Positions 35,901 to 48,530 of a DNA stretch of 64,000 nt are shown one piece after another. The stretch is from contig CM055605.1 in NCBI GenBank assembly GCA_029379385.1, forward strand, positions 3,569,001-3,633,000, in the 5' to 3' direction. The translations under genes were made by a program, and so were the position numbers. The DNA is from Quillaja saponaria. Its lineage: Eukaryota; Streptophyta; Magnoliopsida; Fabales; Quillajaceae. The notes beneath the pieces are model-generated. The model was not told the DNA's origin. It saw only the letters and a program-made list of their open reading frames with translations, and made no database searches. Numbering within the stretch: the stretch's first letter is position 1; each line of letters opens with the position of its first letter.

Positions 35901-37667
35901 AGTTTTGTTGCATAATAGTTTGTCCCATGATATGATACCAATCTCATCCTTGTCAGTTTATAAACATAATGGTGACTAATTTTCCTGTAACTTAAAAGTT
36001 CCTAGCATTTATGATATGAAAATTTTGGCACTTTGCTTTTCCCTTATGGCCACTCAGGATTATTTTCAGAGTTATTGTCATTGATGAATCTACTTTAAGC
36101 AAATGTTTGTTTTTTTTAAAATACATTATCTGCTTCTGGAGTTTGAACCTCATTTGCTGGGGTGGGCTTTTGTTAATCAGGAGGCAGGAAATGTCACTAA
36201 GACGCCGTGATGTTGAAAGGTGGATGAGTCATCGGCGCTTGCCAGACGATTTGAGAAGGTATCGAGTTCTCATTTTGTTTTTCTTTCAGAGTGCCACATA
36301 GTATGACTATCTCCTTATTTAGTTGAAATTCATTAGTGCCCTTACTTTTTCAATGTGTTTATGTCTGCTTATGCTACTTGTTGCAGTGAGCTTCATATGA
36401 GACTTTTCTCTGTTTGATTGAAGTGACGAAATTGTATTGTCATGAAGAAGTTCTATATTTCTTTAGAATTGCCTTACATGCAGCATCCTCTAAAAATTAG
36501 AGTATTCGACTAATTGATTATTGCACTATCATGTAGGCTAGTAAGAGAAGCTGAAAGGTATAATTGGGCTGCCACCAGAGGTGTAGATGAAGAAAGTTCT
36601 TATGGAGAATCTGCCTGAAGATCTTCAAAGAGATATAAGACGTCACCTCTTCAAATTTGTTAAGAAAGTGAGCACCAGATATCATGCATTTTGAGTAACT
36701 CACTTTATATCATATCACATAAACAAATTGCTGTTAATTTTCTTGGTCTCCAGCTTGAATGTGACCATGACCTAGTTAGATGACTTTATGCATTATCCTC
36801 ACTATTAAATGATGAGAGAAAACTCTGGAGCTGCAAAATTTTCATTTCTGGATTCATGTTTCTAATGAAAACAATATAATGCAGGTACGAATTTTCGCTC
36901 TGATGGATGACACTATACTAGATTCTGTTTGTCATAGACTTAAACAAAAGATTTATATAAAAGGAGGCAAAATTTTGTATCCTGGTGGTGTTGTTGAGAA
37001 AATGGTTTTTATAGTGCGTGGAAAAGTGGAGAGTGTTGGTCTTGATGGGGATACAGTTCCCTTAGCTGAAGGGGATGTTTGTGGCGAGGAACTTCTCACG
37101 TGGTGTCTAGAGCGATCTTCACTAAACAAAAGTATAGTTCAATCATTATCTTCCTGTGTCTATGTAATGTCTTCAAAAATTCCATAGTTTAATCAACATT
37201 GTTTCTGTTGCAGATGGGAAAAAAGTAGGGTTTCATGGACAGAGATTGCTTAGCAATAGAACAGTGACATGCTTAACAAATGTAGAAGCATTTGCACTAC
37301 ATGCTGCAGATCTTGAAGAAGTTACAAGTCTTTTTGCAAGACTTTTGCGGAGTCCTCGTGTTCAAAGAGCTATAAGGTTATTCATATGTGTCACTCATCC
37401 TCCATAGATAGATAATCTATAGAAACAGAAAATCGCCACTTAAAGTTTTTTTTGAGCATTGAAATCATTCATTCATTCAATACGAATTTTCTATTTTCCC
37501 TTCTCATCTACCTACTTTGTCATGATTATATGATGCATTTTGTTAGGTATGAATCACCCTACTGGAGAGCCTTTGCAGCAACTCGCATTCAAGTAGCATG
37601 GAGATATTGGAAGAAACGTATAAATCGTGCAGACATCTCTCAAAGCAATCATTCACAAAGATGCTGA
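31245..37667 (+). CDS. Cyclic nucleotide-gated channel, CNGC19/20 group, carrying a frameshift
   Basis: Twelve coding exons: 31245-31466, 31761-31952, 32278-32376, 32722-32859, 33586-33834, 34168-34428, 35256-35401, 36181-36258, 36537-36667, 36885-37131, 37214-37376, 37547-37667. A leader exon probably ends near 30029 (ACCAG/GTTTGT). Family features: the N-terminal GQLGMWSDPYCTIC motif, six membrane segments, a pore STLAGNQ typical of group IVa, a cyclic-nucleotide-binding domain with GDVCGEELLTW, and an IQ calmodulin site (ATRIQVAWRYWKKR). These plasma-membrane channels pass Ca2+ in immunity and stress. Exon 9 is 131 bases where phase requires 130: an extra A in the run at 36593-36595 shifts the frame and stops at 36616-36618. 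The product would be 488 residues, lacking the cyclic-nucleotide domain and IQ site. Without the extra base about 681 residues would be read. The N-terminus is also shorter than in Arabidopsis CNGC19/20. Confidence 0.88.
32873..32936. repeat. (TC)n(AC)n compound microsatellite in CNGC intron
   Basis: A run of CT dinucleotides passes directly into CA dinucleotides with a few interruptions, just after the donor of CNGC exon 4. It is likely polymorphic. Confidence 0.9.
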
Positions 37668-39291
37668 ATTGATCTATTTTCTTAGGATTCTGCAATTAAC
37701 ATGTTAAATTTATGATGCAGTCAGAAAAAAACTTTAGAGATGACAAGAAGTTTGTTCCTTGTGCTGATACCTGAGGATTTATCATTTAGTTCTGTAGGTA
37801 AAAATCTGAAATACTGGTTTCTAAGTAGCAATCCTTTTCAGTATACAGAGAGAAACTTTTGCAAGTACAATAGCTAGCAGTACTACAATGTCAATTTTGA
37901 ATTTTAGTGAAAGAACAATGTTCTTTTAAAGTAGGGTACATGGAGTATATAACTATATATATCATAAGACTTTCAAAACTATTTCTTTCCTTTCCTCTCA
38001 AGAATGTAAACCACTTACAAATGAGTGATTTCATTTTCTTGATAGCATACTTATTGAGAATTTAAATTAAGAAATGAAGCTATTAAATTCATATGGAGAA
38101 TGTTGGCATTCACACATTGTTAAATTTATATATAAAAATGGATTAAATTAGAAAGAGTACTATCGATACCATCATTTTTAAATTTAGTACTTTTTCAAAA
38201 AACAAAAATCAATTAGCACAACTAGGAAAAATTGTATATTTATGCCTCTAGAAAAGCTAGCATACAATATTTTTTGGTTGCAAAGCTAGTATGTAATTTT
38301 ATATGTGCCCAAATATCCTATTTTACTTGACTAAAAAGGTAGATTGTTATCTACAAGTTGTGATTCAAATGATAAGACATGCCTTGGAGAATTTTAGTAA
38401 TGTCAGGGATTCGAGATTACAGAAAAATATTTGTGGAGACCATGAATGAGATTAGGTTTATACCTAAATGATGTGAGAATACTAGTGCAAACAAAAAATT
38501 GAGATGGATAGTTGAGGTTCTAGTAAACTAGTTCTGAAGCCACTAGGCACTAAACCAAAATAAAAGAAAAATTGATAATATTAACAAAAACATTATGAAA
38601 ATAATGTATAATCTCATAAAATTGAAAAAAAGAAATAGAAATAGTATGCAATACTAATTTATAAATTATTTGTAATGTATATAACAAATAATAATATATG
38701 CTTAAAAGTTTGATTTATCGTTTCAATTTTTTTATTTATGTATTCATAGTATCTATCGTTTATCAGAGTTTATACAATATAACCATTATATATTAACTAA
38801 ATTAAATTGATAAAGTTTACAAATAATATTAACATTAAGCAAATACTAGTTTTTTAAACATTTATAAATAAGATTATCTAATTGAAATTTATTTTTTTAT
38901 GAACTAAAAATAACATATCACTCAAATTTTTTTTGTTAATTCTTTGACATTTATTTTTATTGATATTATAGAAATCTTAAAAAGAAAATCTTTCAATTAA
39001 AATTAATAAGTATTTATAAATAAATTAGAATATCAAAAGTAAATTATAATTTTATATCTGTACCTCGATATATTCGTTTCGATATTTAATTCCTTCCGCT
39101 AACGTATGCGGCGATTTTGATAATTTCTGGAAAGGCCCAGGGTCCTACAAAAGTAGGATGGCGACATTTTTTTATTCAATTCGCCTCAATGAATCTTGCA
39201 TGAAAAGCAAACGCGACGCGAGGCCCGACTGCGCAGCTTTCGTTTTAGGGCTCTGTAATTCGAATTAAGTTTTAAGAGAAAATTAGGAGGG
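37668..39291. other. Intergenic, CNGC to TIC20-IV
   Basis: It holds the CNGC 3' flank, a SINE-like copy (38345-38505) and very AT-rich DNA. Base composition rises sharply in GC from about 39100, marking the TIC20-IV promoter and leader. Confidence 0.5.
38345..38505 (+). mobile_element. tRNA-derived SINE-like element, copy 2
   Basis: GTGATTCAAATGATAAGACA (A-box-like) is followed by ATGTCAGGGATTCGAGATT (B-box-like), then GAGATTAGGTTTATACC and AATGATGTGAGAATACTAG. The same blocks in the same order occur at 24600-24430 on the opposite strand, which defines a dispersed family. Confidence 0.6.
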
Positions 39292-42200
39292 ATGCGGATG
39301 CCTCCGGCGGTTGCGGCTACGCCAGCCTCCCGCCTCCTCGCGAAGTCACCTACTCGTTTTCTTGCTCCGCCTCTATCTGCGGCTTTCGGGTATGCTCGTG
39401 CACCAATTCTCCCCTTTGTTATCCTGCCTAGAATTTCCGTTCGTTTCTCGGGAAACATAAGCTAAAGAATTCTTTTTCGCTTTTTGTCTGGTGCAATTTG
39501 ATGACATGAAATTTCTAAGCAATAAGTGTTTTTCTCAGCTCGAATGTATTTGTGGACGTATATATTTAGGTGAAAATTCTATACTTAATGGTAATATTAA
39601 GCATTTCGAGATATGCATATCAAAGTATTCTCTAATATTATGTTTCTAATCTTAATTGTGTATTAAGTTTTTTAGGGTCTGAGACGAATTTCTTGTTATG
39701 TACTATAATTTTTACATAGTTCCAGCGGCATGAAAAGTTGACCATCAGTTCGAGAATTATTCGGGATTCTTGGAATGGTTTTAGTAGGATGTATATTCGG
39801 ATTCTTATCCAAATGTATTCTCTTCTAAACATATTTCTGGTGTCACATTATGATGATATTTTTTTATTATTATTATTGTTATCTAGCCATTTTCCCCTGT
39901 CAATGTGAGTAAGGTGAGCTAAAAGTTTCTAAGACTTTTTGCTTTGTAGGTTTTATCCATGTGGTACTCTAACTCATAATAAAATCAATTGGGTATACAG
40001 GTTTGTGTGGCATTTTGCTACATTATCTGTTAGAGCATTTTATTAATGACTGTAAGGGTTCAACCGTTCAAAGCAATATCTTAATCCACAGCACATTGCC
40101 TATAACTGATAAACTTTTATTTGCACTAAGAAAACATCTGATATCTAGTATTTCTTGGTTAGAGGATGTGACCATCAAGTTGGCTCATACGTGTTTTCTT
40201 TAAGGAAAGTTCTGGCTAGCTTAAGAATGTGTTATACTTATACTCAAATTCAACTGCCTGGTGAGTCTTTGGTTAATTATATATAAATTTCACTTGGAAA
40301 TGTTGTTAGTGATACTAGTAAGGCCAATTTTTCCTTTGGCCCTTTGTATTATAAGAGGTAGCTCCTATTATTTGTTACTATAAATTGAGGGCAGCATCTG
40401 GAGATGTTATTGTCAAATTTAAGTCTAATGTGAATAGCACTATATACTCAGATCTGTAACAATAAAATTTTCCAGAACCATGTGATTTTCCCTAGAATTT
40501 TGTAGGATAAACCATTTTCTGACAGTATACATATACATATTGTTGGCTCAGTTAACAGTTAACGAGAGATATTCTACTAGGGTGGTGCTCAATCTAGTTG
40601 AGCTAATTTGAATCGTACTCGATCGGTTTCCTGCAGAACAGATAGAAATGAGAGGTTGTTTTGTCTATGTATGCTCGATCTCCATAATGAGTAGTGATTA
40701 AGCTGTTGGCTCTACTTGATTAGTTGATGTTGGTTTTGTTATCTTGGGGAGTTTAGCTGGCTTAAACTCACTTTGAAGGAAAAATATTGGAGTTTACCCT
40801 GCTCATATGAGAAGGAATATGGAATTTGGTGAACTTAACAGTTGCTGATGTAGTGAAAGTCAGATCTTGTATTATTACAAGGAGAATGTGACAACTTTGA
40901 AAGATATATGTTACTGCCTTCTACAAGACTTTTGTGCTATCTTAGAAGGTTTTCAGAAACAAGCTTTTTGCAGTCATTAAGTCAATTGGAGAACTTAACA
41001 GTTGGTTGATGAAGTGAAAGTGAGATATCATATTATTTCAAGGAGAATATGACAATTTTGAAAGATATATGTTACTAAATAATACGAGACCTTTGGATTA
41101 TCTTAGAAGGTTCTGAGAAACTAGCTTGTTGCAGTCATTAAGTAAGACCATTTCGATGACTTTTAATTGAACTTTGATTCAGGTGTCTTTTCTGTTAGCA
41201 TTTTGTTTCTTGTTTTTGCTAGTATGTGCAGTGGTCTTCATTTAAATTGATTATATTTCATTTTATATTTTTACCTTATAGCACTCATTTGCAAGGGGGA
41301 ACATGTGAAGCTAATTATCTCTCAGGTTTTGTATGTAAATGTCTAAGGGTATACCTTTTGTACATGGCAGTTGTCAATTTTCTTTGTTCAGAAGTCGAGG
41401 GTGGTAATACTGTATATTTAATTTTGTTCATAACTTGTGCTAATCGCGTGTTGCATTTGTGCTTGGATTTTAACCAGGTATAAAGATGTAACTACCTATA
41501 GATGGACCAGCAGGGCACAGAACCATGTCACATTTGGTACATCCAACTCTCAGCAATTTTTTGTTTCTTCTTTTTTGACATATTCTCTCAGTGTGTTTTA
41601 ACTTTTTTGGTTTCTTTAACATCATATCATCGGAAACAATGAAAGAAAGGTAGATCTTACAGCTTCTTTGGATGTGTGGAATGGAGTAGAAAATAATAGA
41701 ACGGTACTAATCATTAGGGTATGGAACATAATGGAATTGATAGTATATCCCACTCATTTGTTTGGAGTTTTCTAAAATAAAGGAAATGAATCTGTTTCAT
41801 TGTACTTTCCTATTATATCCTCATTTTTATTTTCACTATGTTCTGTCTGTTGTGGATAAAATTGAAAGTTAATGTTATTCTGTAAAAATATTTCCACCCC
41901 CCCCCCCCCCCTACACACACTTTTTTTAACTGAACAAAAACCTGAATGTGGGTCTATTGTTCCCTTGACTTTTCGTTCTTCCTTATAAAATACATAAATC
42001 TCATTCCTTCTTTTCCATTTTATCACCGCTATCCAACGTAAGTGTTAGGAAGTTAGTAGGTTATATGTTGTTCTGGGCATGATAGATTTGGCTATTGATG
42101 TGGATTTGCAAGCTTTTTAACACAGAAGGTCTCTTTTTCTTACACATCCTGAGAAAAGAAACTGTTGAAAGTGCGTTTCTCTTCTTACTTTTTATTATTA

Positions 42201-42981
42201 TTTTAAGATGCATCTATTCATACTTGTATGTTGATGCAAACCTTCATCCAGTCACATTGCTAAATTGGATAGAATATATATTGTTGTATGGAGGGAAACA
42301 AGATGTTCACTATTTTAATCCCCACTCTGATGATTTACAGGAAATTCATTTTCACAACTTTCTGCTGCTTCAACCCCTCTATTCTCAAAGGATATTGGTG
42401 GCTTATCAAACAGGATTACTCTGCTAAGCCGTCATAATGAACCCACAATGCGGACACAAGCAGTCAAGCAAATCTCTTCAGCAACCGAGAAGCCAGAGTG
42501 GTGGTGGAGAACCTTATCCTGTGTCCCTTATTTAATAGCTTTGCAGCTTTCTGATACAGGGTTCTATCTCCAACCGTTCCTTGATAATTTTGAATACTTG
42601 GAGGATTTGATTTATTATATCCCAGGAGCTGTAAATAAATTACCTAGCTGGTTCACGATGATATATTACTTAGCAGCACTAACTGGAGTGGTGAAAAATA
42701 AGAACTGGCCTCTCTTCTTCAGATTCCATGTGATGATGGGACTATTGTTGGAAACTGGTCTGCAGGTGATTTGGTATTCAAGCAATTTCATGCCCCTAAT
42801 AAACTATAATGGTACGTTCGGGATGTACTATTGGGCAGGTATGGGGTTGACATATATTCTTATCATGTCGGAGTGCATAAGGTGTGCTCTTGCTGGTGTG
42901 CATGTCAAAATCCCTTTTGTTAGCGATTCTGCTTCAGTTCAATGCGTTACTGATACAGGAGGATTCCAGCGGCCTTTCTAG
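39292..42981 (+). CDS. TIC20-IV: TIC20-IV, chloroplast inner-envelope protein import component
   Basis: Three exons, 39292-39389, 41478-41536 and 42341-42981, phase-continuous, give 265 residues. The short middle exon (YKDVTTYRWTSRAQNHVTFG) restores the frame between the other two. Exon 1 gives an Ala/Ser/Arg-rich transit peptide (MRMPPAVAATPASRLLAKS). The mature part has the TIC20 signatures KPEWWWRTLSCVPYLIALQ, PSWFTMIYYLAAL, WPLFFRFHVMMGLLLETGLQ and ECIRCALAG, with four membrane helices. The GFYLQPFLDNFEYLEDLIYY segment and the C-terminal GGFQRPF mark the TIC20-IV branch rather than TIC20-I. TIC20 proteins form part of the protein-conducting channel of the chloroplast inner envelope. TIC20-IV is viewed as an alternative import component, expressed also in non-green tissue. 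Intron 1 is unusually long at about 2.1 kb and contains a local duplication. Confidence 0.92.
40831..41143. repeat. Tandem duplication of about 155-160 bp in TIC20-IV intron 1
   Basis: Copies starting GAACTTAACAGTTG at 40831 and 40991 share CAAGGAGAAT-TGACAA, TTTGAAAGATATATGTTACT, ATCTTAGAAGGTT and TTGCAGTCATTAAGT in order, with scattered mismatches and small indels. Confidence 0.85.
41897..41911 (+). repeat. 15-base poly-C run
   Basis: Fifteen consecutive C in TIC20-IV intron 2, flanked by AT-rich DNA. The run length is prone to sequencing or polymerase error. Confidence 0.9.
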
Positions 42982-44321
42982 TAAGTGGTCAAGTACCTGC
43001 GTTGGTGGTTCTGCGTCTCTGGGAAGGATAACCTCCATTAAGTAGCTCAACTTTACCATATTGTCATGAACACAGGAAGTAGAAAGTTGAGTAAGAAACC
43101 CTCTGGTCTCTTTTCAATGTTGATTTAGTTACTTCTTGGGGGGGGGGGGGGGAGGAATAGTTGATGTCTACCATTATGCTTATGGAATTACTCTATATCT
43201 GAGGACTTGGAGTTTCACTGTGTTTGAGATAAGTATTACCAGAGGAGAATTATTTTTGTTGTATGAATTTAGATTGGAGAATTGCAATGAACGTATTTGG
43301 ATTTTTAATGGGGACATGAGAAGAGGACGATTATTGTATGAAATTTTTATGAATAAATAGTATTTGCACCCTTTAATTTTTTTATTTACCAAAAAGAAAA
43401 AAAAAAAAAAAAACTCTTTAAATACAGAGTATTTTCTGTTTCTGATTTTAAATTGTACTTTTAATCAAAATGATGGAAAATGTCAAAAAATTAACTAGGT
43501 TCATAAATTAATAATATTTGGGCTTTAATATAAATTATGAGTCGAATCTGATAATAATTTATCTAATGTTTTTTGAATTATAGAAAAGAAAATATTGAAT
43601 AGGCTATCTTATTCTGTTTTTTTTGGACATGAAACATTAAGTTCTGGTTACAATTATTTTATATTTATAAGAAAATTATTTTGAGGTCGAAATTAAAGTC
43701 TTTTTAAAAATGATTCATGGTTAGATCTATCACAAATATTTATACCGGACAGAAACTTCAAATCTTTTTATATGTGGATTATAAATAATTTTATCACTAA
43801 ATAAAGGTTACTCACTTACAATAATGAAATGACTTCAACTCTTAACTTTTTGAAAAACACTTATTGAGCTGTTACGGGATAATTATTCCAACTTACGAAA
43901 AAAGATTGGGACTGATCCAAATCGTTGAATAGAAGCCGTTAGTTGACGGCAACGAATACGAAAAACTAAAACGAGGGACCAAAAAAGAAATAAAATTATT
44001 GGCCCTCTTTTTTTTGTTAGGAAAATTATTGGCTTTTTTTTTTTTTTTTTGCCAGGAAAATTATTGGCCCTCTGCTTGATGTGAACGTCGTCTCTTTCCA
44101 GTGACCACTGATCAGTGACTAGTAACCAGTAACCAGAACCAGTAGTCTTCACCGGCTCATTCCCACCAAAATAAAATCAAAGAATTTTGAAAACCTTGGT
44201 CAATAGCAGAGATCCAAATCCGAAAGTCCTCTCCCCTGGAGATCGCAATAATCTGCTTCCGGGAATCATTTTCCCGGAAAATCAGCAATTACTATTGCGG
44301 TGAAGTTGTTTAAAGTGCGAT
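42982..44321. other. Intergenic, TIC20-IV to GAUT10
   Basis: The TIC20-IV 3' UTR includes a 15-base poly-G run at 43138-43152. AT-rich DNA follows, then a local repeat of GAAAATTATTGGC around poly-T tracts at 43990-44070. The GAUT10 leader lies upstream of 44322. Confidence 0.5.
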
Positions 44322-47300
44322 ATGAGGCGGAGAGCGGCTGATTTTCGAAGGCCAGTGAGAAGGAGGGTTCCAGATGTGTTGTGGTGGTCGTTGTGTAGTG
44401 TAGCAGCTATTCTTTTTATTTGTATTTTGAGCAAAGGAAGTCAGAGAGATTCGAGACCGGCTTTAGCTAAGGTAAAAAGATATGTCACTGTTTGGACAAT
44501 TAGTGTTCTGTTTGGCTTCTAAGAATTTGCATTTGCATGAAAAAGAAAAAAAAGAACAGGGCATTTGAAGTTTTAGTTCTTGCTGATTGTGTTATATGTT
44601 GGCGATTGGGTAGATAGTTTTATCACTAGGTCGTGGACTTGTTTTATGCTTTTGGATTGATGGACGTGTGATTGGAAATTGTTGTTTCAGACTTTCGGTT
44701 GACCTTTAGTGTAGTTTTACTTTCTTCTTTGTCATGTGGATTTGATAACTGTCAATCTTGGACTATTTGTTACTCATTGCTTTTGCCCTATGCTAGATTC
44801 GGATATGTTTATATTTTGAGTACGAAATTCGTACTACGAATCAACTCTCTGCTAAAGCTATGAGATAAGGGAAGATTCCTATTGACGGGAATGGGATGAA
44901 ACACGTGTGTTTGTTTCTGTTTTTCTGTCTTTATGCATCTTATTTTCTCAGAATTCTGCCACTTATTGCATGCAACAACTGAATTTTGAGCTTTAAGCTC
45001 AGTTTGATAATTGTCATAACCTTATCCTTGAATTTGTGGAATAGATGTTTTTCCCTGACACAATGGTATAACCGATGATTGTGTTAACTGATGATTGTGT
45101 GAAGCCATCTATGAACATGCAAGAGTGAAATTCATTTGTATTAGGTGCTCCTTGATTCTGAAGGTGGCATGCGTTATCTTTGTGAGAACATTAGGAGCTA
45201 CATTTATATGATTGGCTTCATTCATAGCTTGTTCTGCACTCTACTTTATAATACATGTTTTGTTCAATTTACTTTAATCATATGATACATGGCATGATTA
45301 TAACTTGTTTAATGTATTTTATGTGGTACCCTTTGTATAACTGCAACTTTTGGTTGCCTGATAACTGAAGCTGACACTGTTATTCTCTTTTTACTACATT
45401 CCTCTTCTATTTGTGCTGTATTTTTTTTAATCTTAGTATTTAATACCCCCAAGGCCCAAACTAAATGTATTGGACAATATCATGGTCCGTAGAGCATAAC
45501 ATTTAATTCAATAAAACATTTTTTTTTTGGGTGTCATAGGTACTTCTTTATCTCCCCCAAGAAATCTCTATGCTGTTAGATTGTGGTCCTATAGTTACAT
45601 CAAAGACAATTAAGTTGATAATTCAGTTGCTAAATCTTATGTTCTAGAATGGATGTCTATCACTAAACAAATTGTGCACTTAGAATACTAAATTGTAATG
45701 ATGTGTGTTCAATTTATTGTTGTTGACACTTCTATATATCATTTGAAACAACTTTGTCAAGTAGTTTGAAGTAGTCTGTTCTATTTCTTACTATGGGTGT
45801 GGAAGATTTTAACATTTTTTGGTTTCTTGGTTGTTATCTGTTCATCTATTTCCTTCCACAACTCAATCCTTTTGCTTATATTACAGAAATCTTACAGGCA
45901 AGATCGGATTATGGAAGGCCTCAACATTACTGAAGAGATGTTAAGCCCTAACTCAGTGGCCAGACAACTTAGTGATCAGATATCTCTAGCAAAAGCATTT
46001 GTTGTAATTGCAAAAGAAAGCAAAAACCTTCAATTTGCTTGGGAAATAAGTGCCCAGATCCGCAATTCACAGATTCTCCTTTCTAATGCTGCTACAAGGA
46101 GAACTCTGACAACCAGAGAATCAAAAAGTGCAATTCGTGATATGGCATTATTGCTCTACCTAGCCCAGCAACTCCATTATGACAGTGCAACAATGATCAT
46201 GAGACTGAAAGCCAAAATTCAATCTCTTGAGGAACAGATGAATTCTGCAAGTGAAAAGAGTTCAAAGTATGGGCAAATAGCTGCTGAAGAAGTCCCAAAG
46301 GGCCTATACTGTCTTGGTGTCCGGTTGACAACTGAATGGTTCAGAAACCTGAATTTGCAGAAAAAGCTAATGGGAAAAAAGCAAGTGGAAATGAAACTTA
46401 AGGATAATAATCTTTATCACTTTTGTGTCTTCTCCGACAATATTCTTGCAACTTCAGTTGTTGTGAATTCAACTGCATTAAATTCCAAAAATCCAGCAAT
46501 GGTTGTTTTCCATCTTGTCACGGATACAATAAGTTATACCCCAATGAAGGCCTGGTTTGCCATGAACAATTTCAAAGGAGTGACTGTTCAGGTTCAAAAG
46601 TTCGAAGACTTTGGTTGGTTAAATGCTTCTTATGTTCCTGTTCTTAAGCAGCTCCAAGACTCTGAAACACAGAACTACTACTTTTCTGGCAACAGTGATG
46701 ATGGCCGAACACCACTCAAATTTCGTAACCCTAAATATCTGTCCATGCTTAACCACCTGAGGTTTTATATCCCTGAAGTATTTCCGGCACTACAGAAGGT
46801 GGTCTTTCTCGATGATGATGTTGTGGTTCATAAGGATCTATCTGCTCTTTTCTCCATTGATTTGAATGGAAACGTTAATGGAGCTGTAGAGACATGTATG
46901 GAGACGTTTCATAGATACCATAAGTATTTGAACTACTCTCATCCTCTTATACGATCACATTTTGATCCTGATGCGTGTGGATGGGCATTTGGGATGAACG
47001 TTTTTGATTTGGTTGAATGGAGGAAAAGGAATGTAACAGGAATCTACCATTACTGGCAAGAAAGGAATGTAGACCGGACATTGTGGAAACTTGGCACTCT
47101 GCCACCTGGACTATTGACATTTTATGGGTTAACAGAGCCGTTGAATCCCTCATGGCATGTATTGGGGCTGGGATATACAAATGTTGATCCTCAGTTTATA
47201 GAGAATGGGGCTGTATTGCACTTCAATGGAAACTTGAAGCCATGGTTAAAGATTGGGATTGAAAAGTACAAGCCCCTATGGGAGAAATATGTTGATTATT

Positions 47301-47335
47301 CTCATCCACTACTGGAACAGTGCAATTTACATTGA
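44322..47335 (+). CDS. GAUT10: Galacturonosyltransferase GAUT10 (GT8 family)
   Basis: Two exons, 44322-44471 and 45887-47335, join in phase 0 (GCTAAG/AAATCT) to 532 residues, close to the length of Arabidopsis GAUT10. The protein is a type II Golgi membrane enzyme: a basic N-terminus ([16 protein letters not shown]), one signal anchor ([17 protein letters not shown]), a stem region, then the GT8 catalytic domain. [12 protein letters not shown] near residue 358 holds the DxD-type metal and UDP-sugar site. [40 protein letters not shown] and [12 protein letters not shown] are GAUT hallmarks. GAUTs add galacturonic acid from UDP-GalA to pectic homogalacturonan. The N-terminal half ([30 protein letters not shown]) separates GAUT10 from GAUT11. 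In Arabidopsis its neighbour is QWRF3, as here. Confidence 0.94.
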
Positions 47336-47435
47336 TTTTGGACTTGGAAGATTGTTTGCTTCCACGGAAGATTTATTCTTTGAAGGTTTAATCTTTGTGG
47401 TCAGGGGAAGGGGTCAGATTTATCCCGATTGGAGC

Positions 47436-47660
47436 ATGAGTAATAATAATGTTTATAATGCTACAATAAGCAAAATCATACGAAAAAGAAGAAGAGGGAT
47501 ACGAAAAGATGGACGCCAAGTAAGTGATATTGTACCTCCAGGACCAGAGCTTGATCAACCATTAACGAGTAATCCTAATGTTTCAGAGGGTGAATCTATA
47601 GAACTTGATCAACCATTAACGGGTAATCCTAATGTGGGTGGAGTGCTTGTACATTTTTGA
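47436..47660 (+). CDS. Downstream small ORF with internal repeat, unidentified
   Basis: Seventy-four codons starting 100 bases after the GAUT10 stop, in another frame. The product has a basic segment ([15 protein letters not shown]) followed by two nearly identical units, [12 protein letters not shown] and [12 protein letters not shown], separated by SEGESI. The repeated DNA is GATCAACCATTAACG-GTAAT with few changes. It probably lies in the GAUT10 3' UTR or in a separate small transcript. There is no known homologue, and an accidental open frame is possible. Confidence 0.3.
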   Translation: MSNNNVYNATISKIIRKRRRGIRKDGRQVSDIVPPGPELDQPLTSNPNVSEGESIELDQPLTGNPNVGGVLVHF

Positions 47661-48189
47661 CATCATGGCTAGTGGTTGTCGCATGGGGATATTTATCTGA
47701 TATTCTAACTTTTGTAGTATAGATAGATTGTTTAGTTCATATCAATTATTTAAATTATATATTTATATCAGTGCTTTTCTATGTCTAGTTTGCCTGAAAC
47801 TTTTATTCGGTTCTCTTTGCAATTCACTTATCAAATTCGTTGTTTTTGTTATGTCATTTTCTTTTTGTTGTGGTTCAGAGAAGAGCTTTTCACTGCAGTA
47901 ATCAAGCTGTAAAAAAAAAACTTGATGATCCTCTTTTTTTTATTAATAATTCAAAGAAGAGGGGTTGACGAGACGGAGGAGCAGGGACGAAATTTGTGGC
48001 CTTCGTGGAGTAAATGGTCTCACTCTTACAGCAGCATTCTATTACCGGCGCAAAAATATGGAATCTTTTGCGCGGCCCAAAAATAATCGGACAGAAGGAC
48101 ACGAGTGATAAAGTTCAAGATCTATTGAGTAATAAATAATTATATTTTAAATTAATAATATTATTAGATAATAAGTAAATAAGTAAATT

Positions 48190-48515
48190 TCAAAAATAAA
48201 TAGTTACATGAGAAATCGAAAATAAGAATAAAACATAAGTAATTAAAATAAGAGATAATGAGTAAATTAATGAATAAAACATACTTTGTTGACTACTAGG
48301 CTAATTAATAAATTTTAAATTCGTAAATGTGATAAAAATAATTAAAAGATAAAAATTAAAAATAAATAATTAAATAGTAAATTTATAATAAAAATTAGAT
48401 AATAATTAAAATTTAAAAATAAATAGTTAAACGAGAAATAAAAATAAGAATAAAAAATAAGTAATTAAAATAAGAGATAATGAGTAAATCAATGAATAAA
48501 ACACATTTTCTTGAT
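48190..48515. repeat. Direct repeat of an AT-rich block, offset about 220 bp
   Basis: AAAAATAAATAGTTA, then AATAAGAATAAAA, then AAGTAATTAAAATAAGAGAT and AATGAATAAAACA occur in the same order in both blocks. Confidence 0.75.
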
Positions 48516-48530
48516 CATTAAACGAATTTT

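Noticed and set aside
42095..42427. 110-codon open frame before TIC20-IV exon 3
   Set aside because: It lies mostly in the intron. The TIC20 frame joins at 42341 in a different phase after TGATTTACAG.
45797..45886. In-frame extension upstream of GAUT10 exon 2
   Set aside because: It is intron sequence ending in TTATATTACAG. Exon 1 at 44322 supplies the proper membrane anchor, which matches the family.
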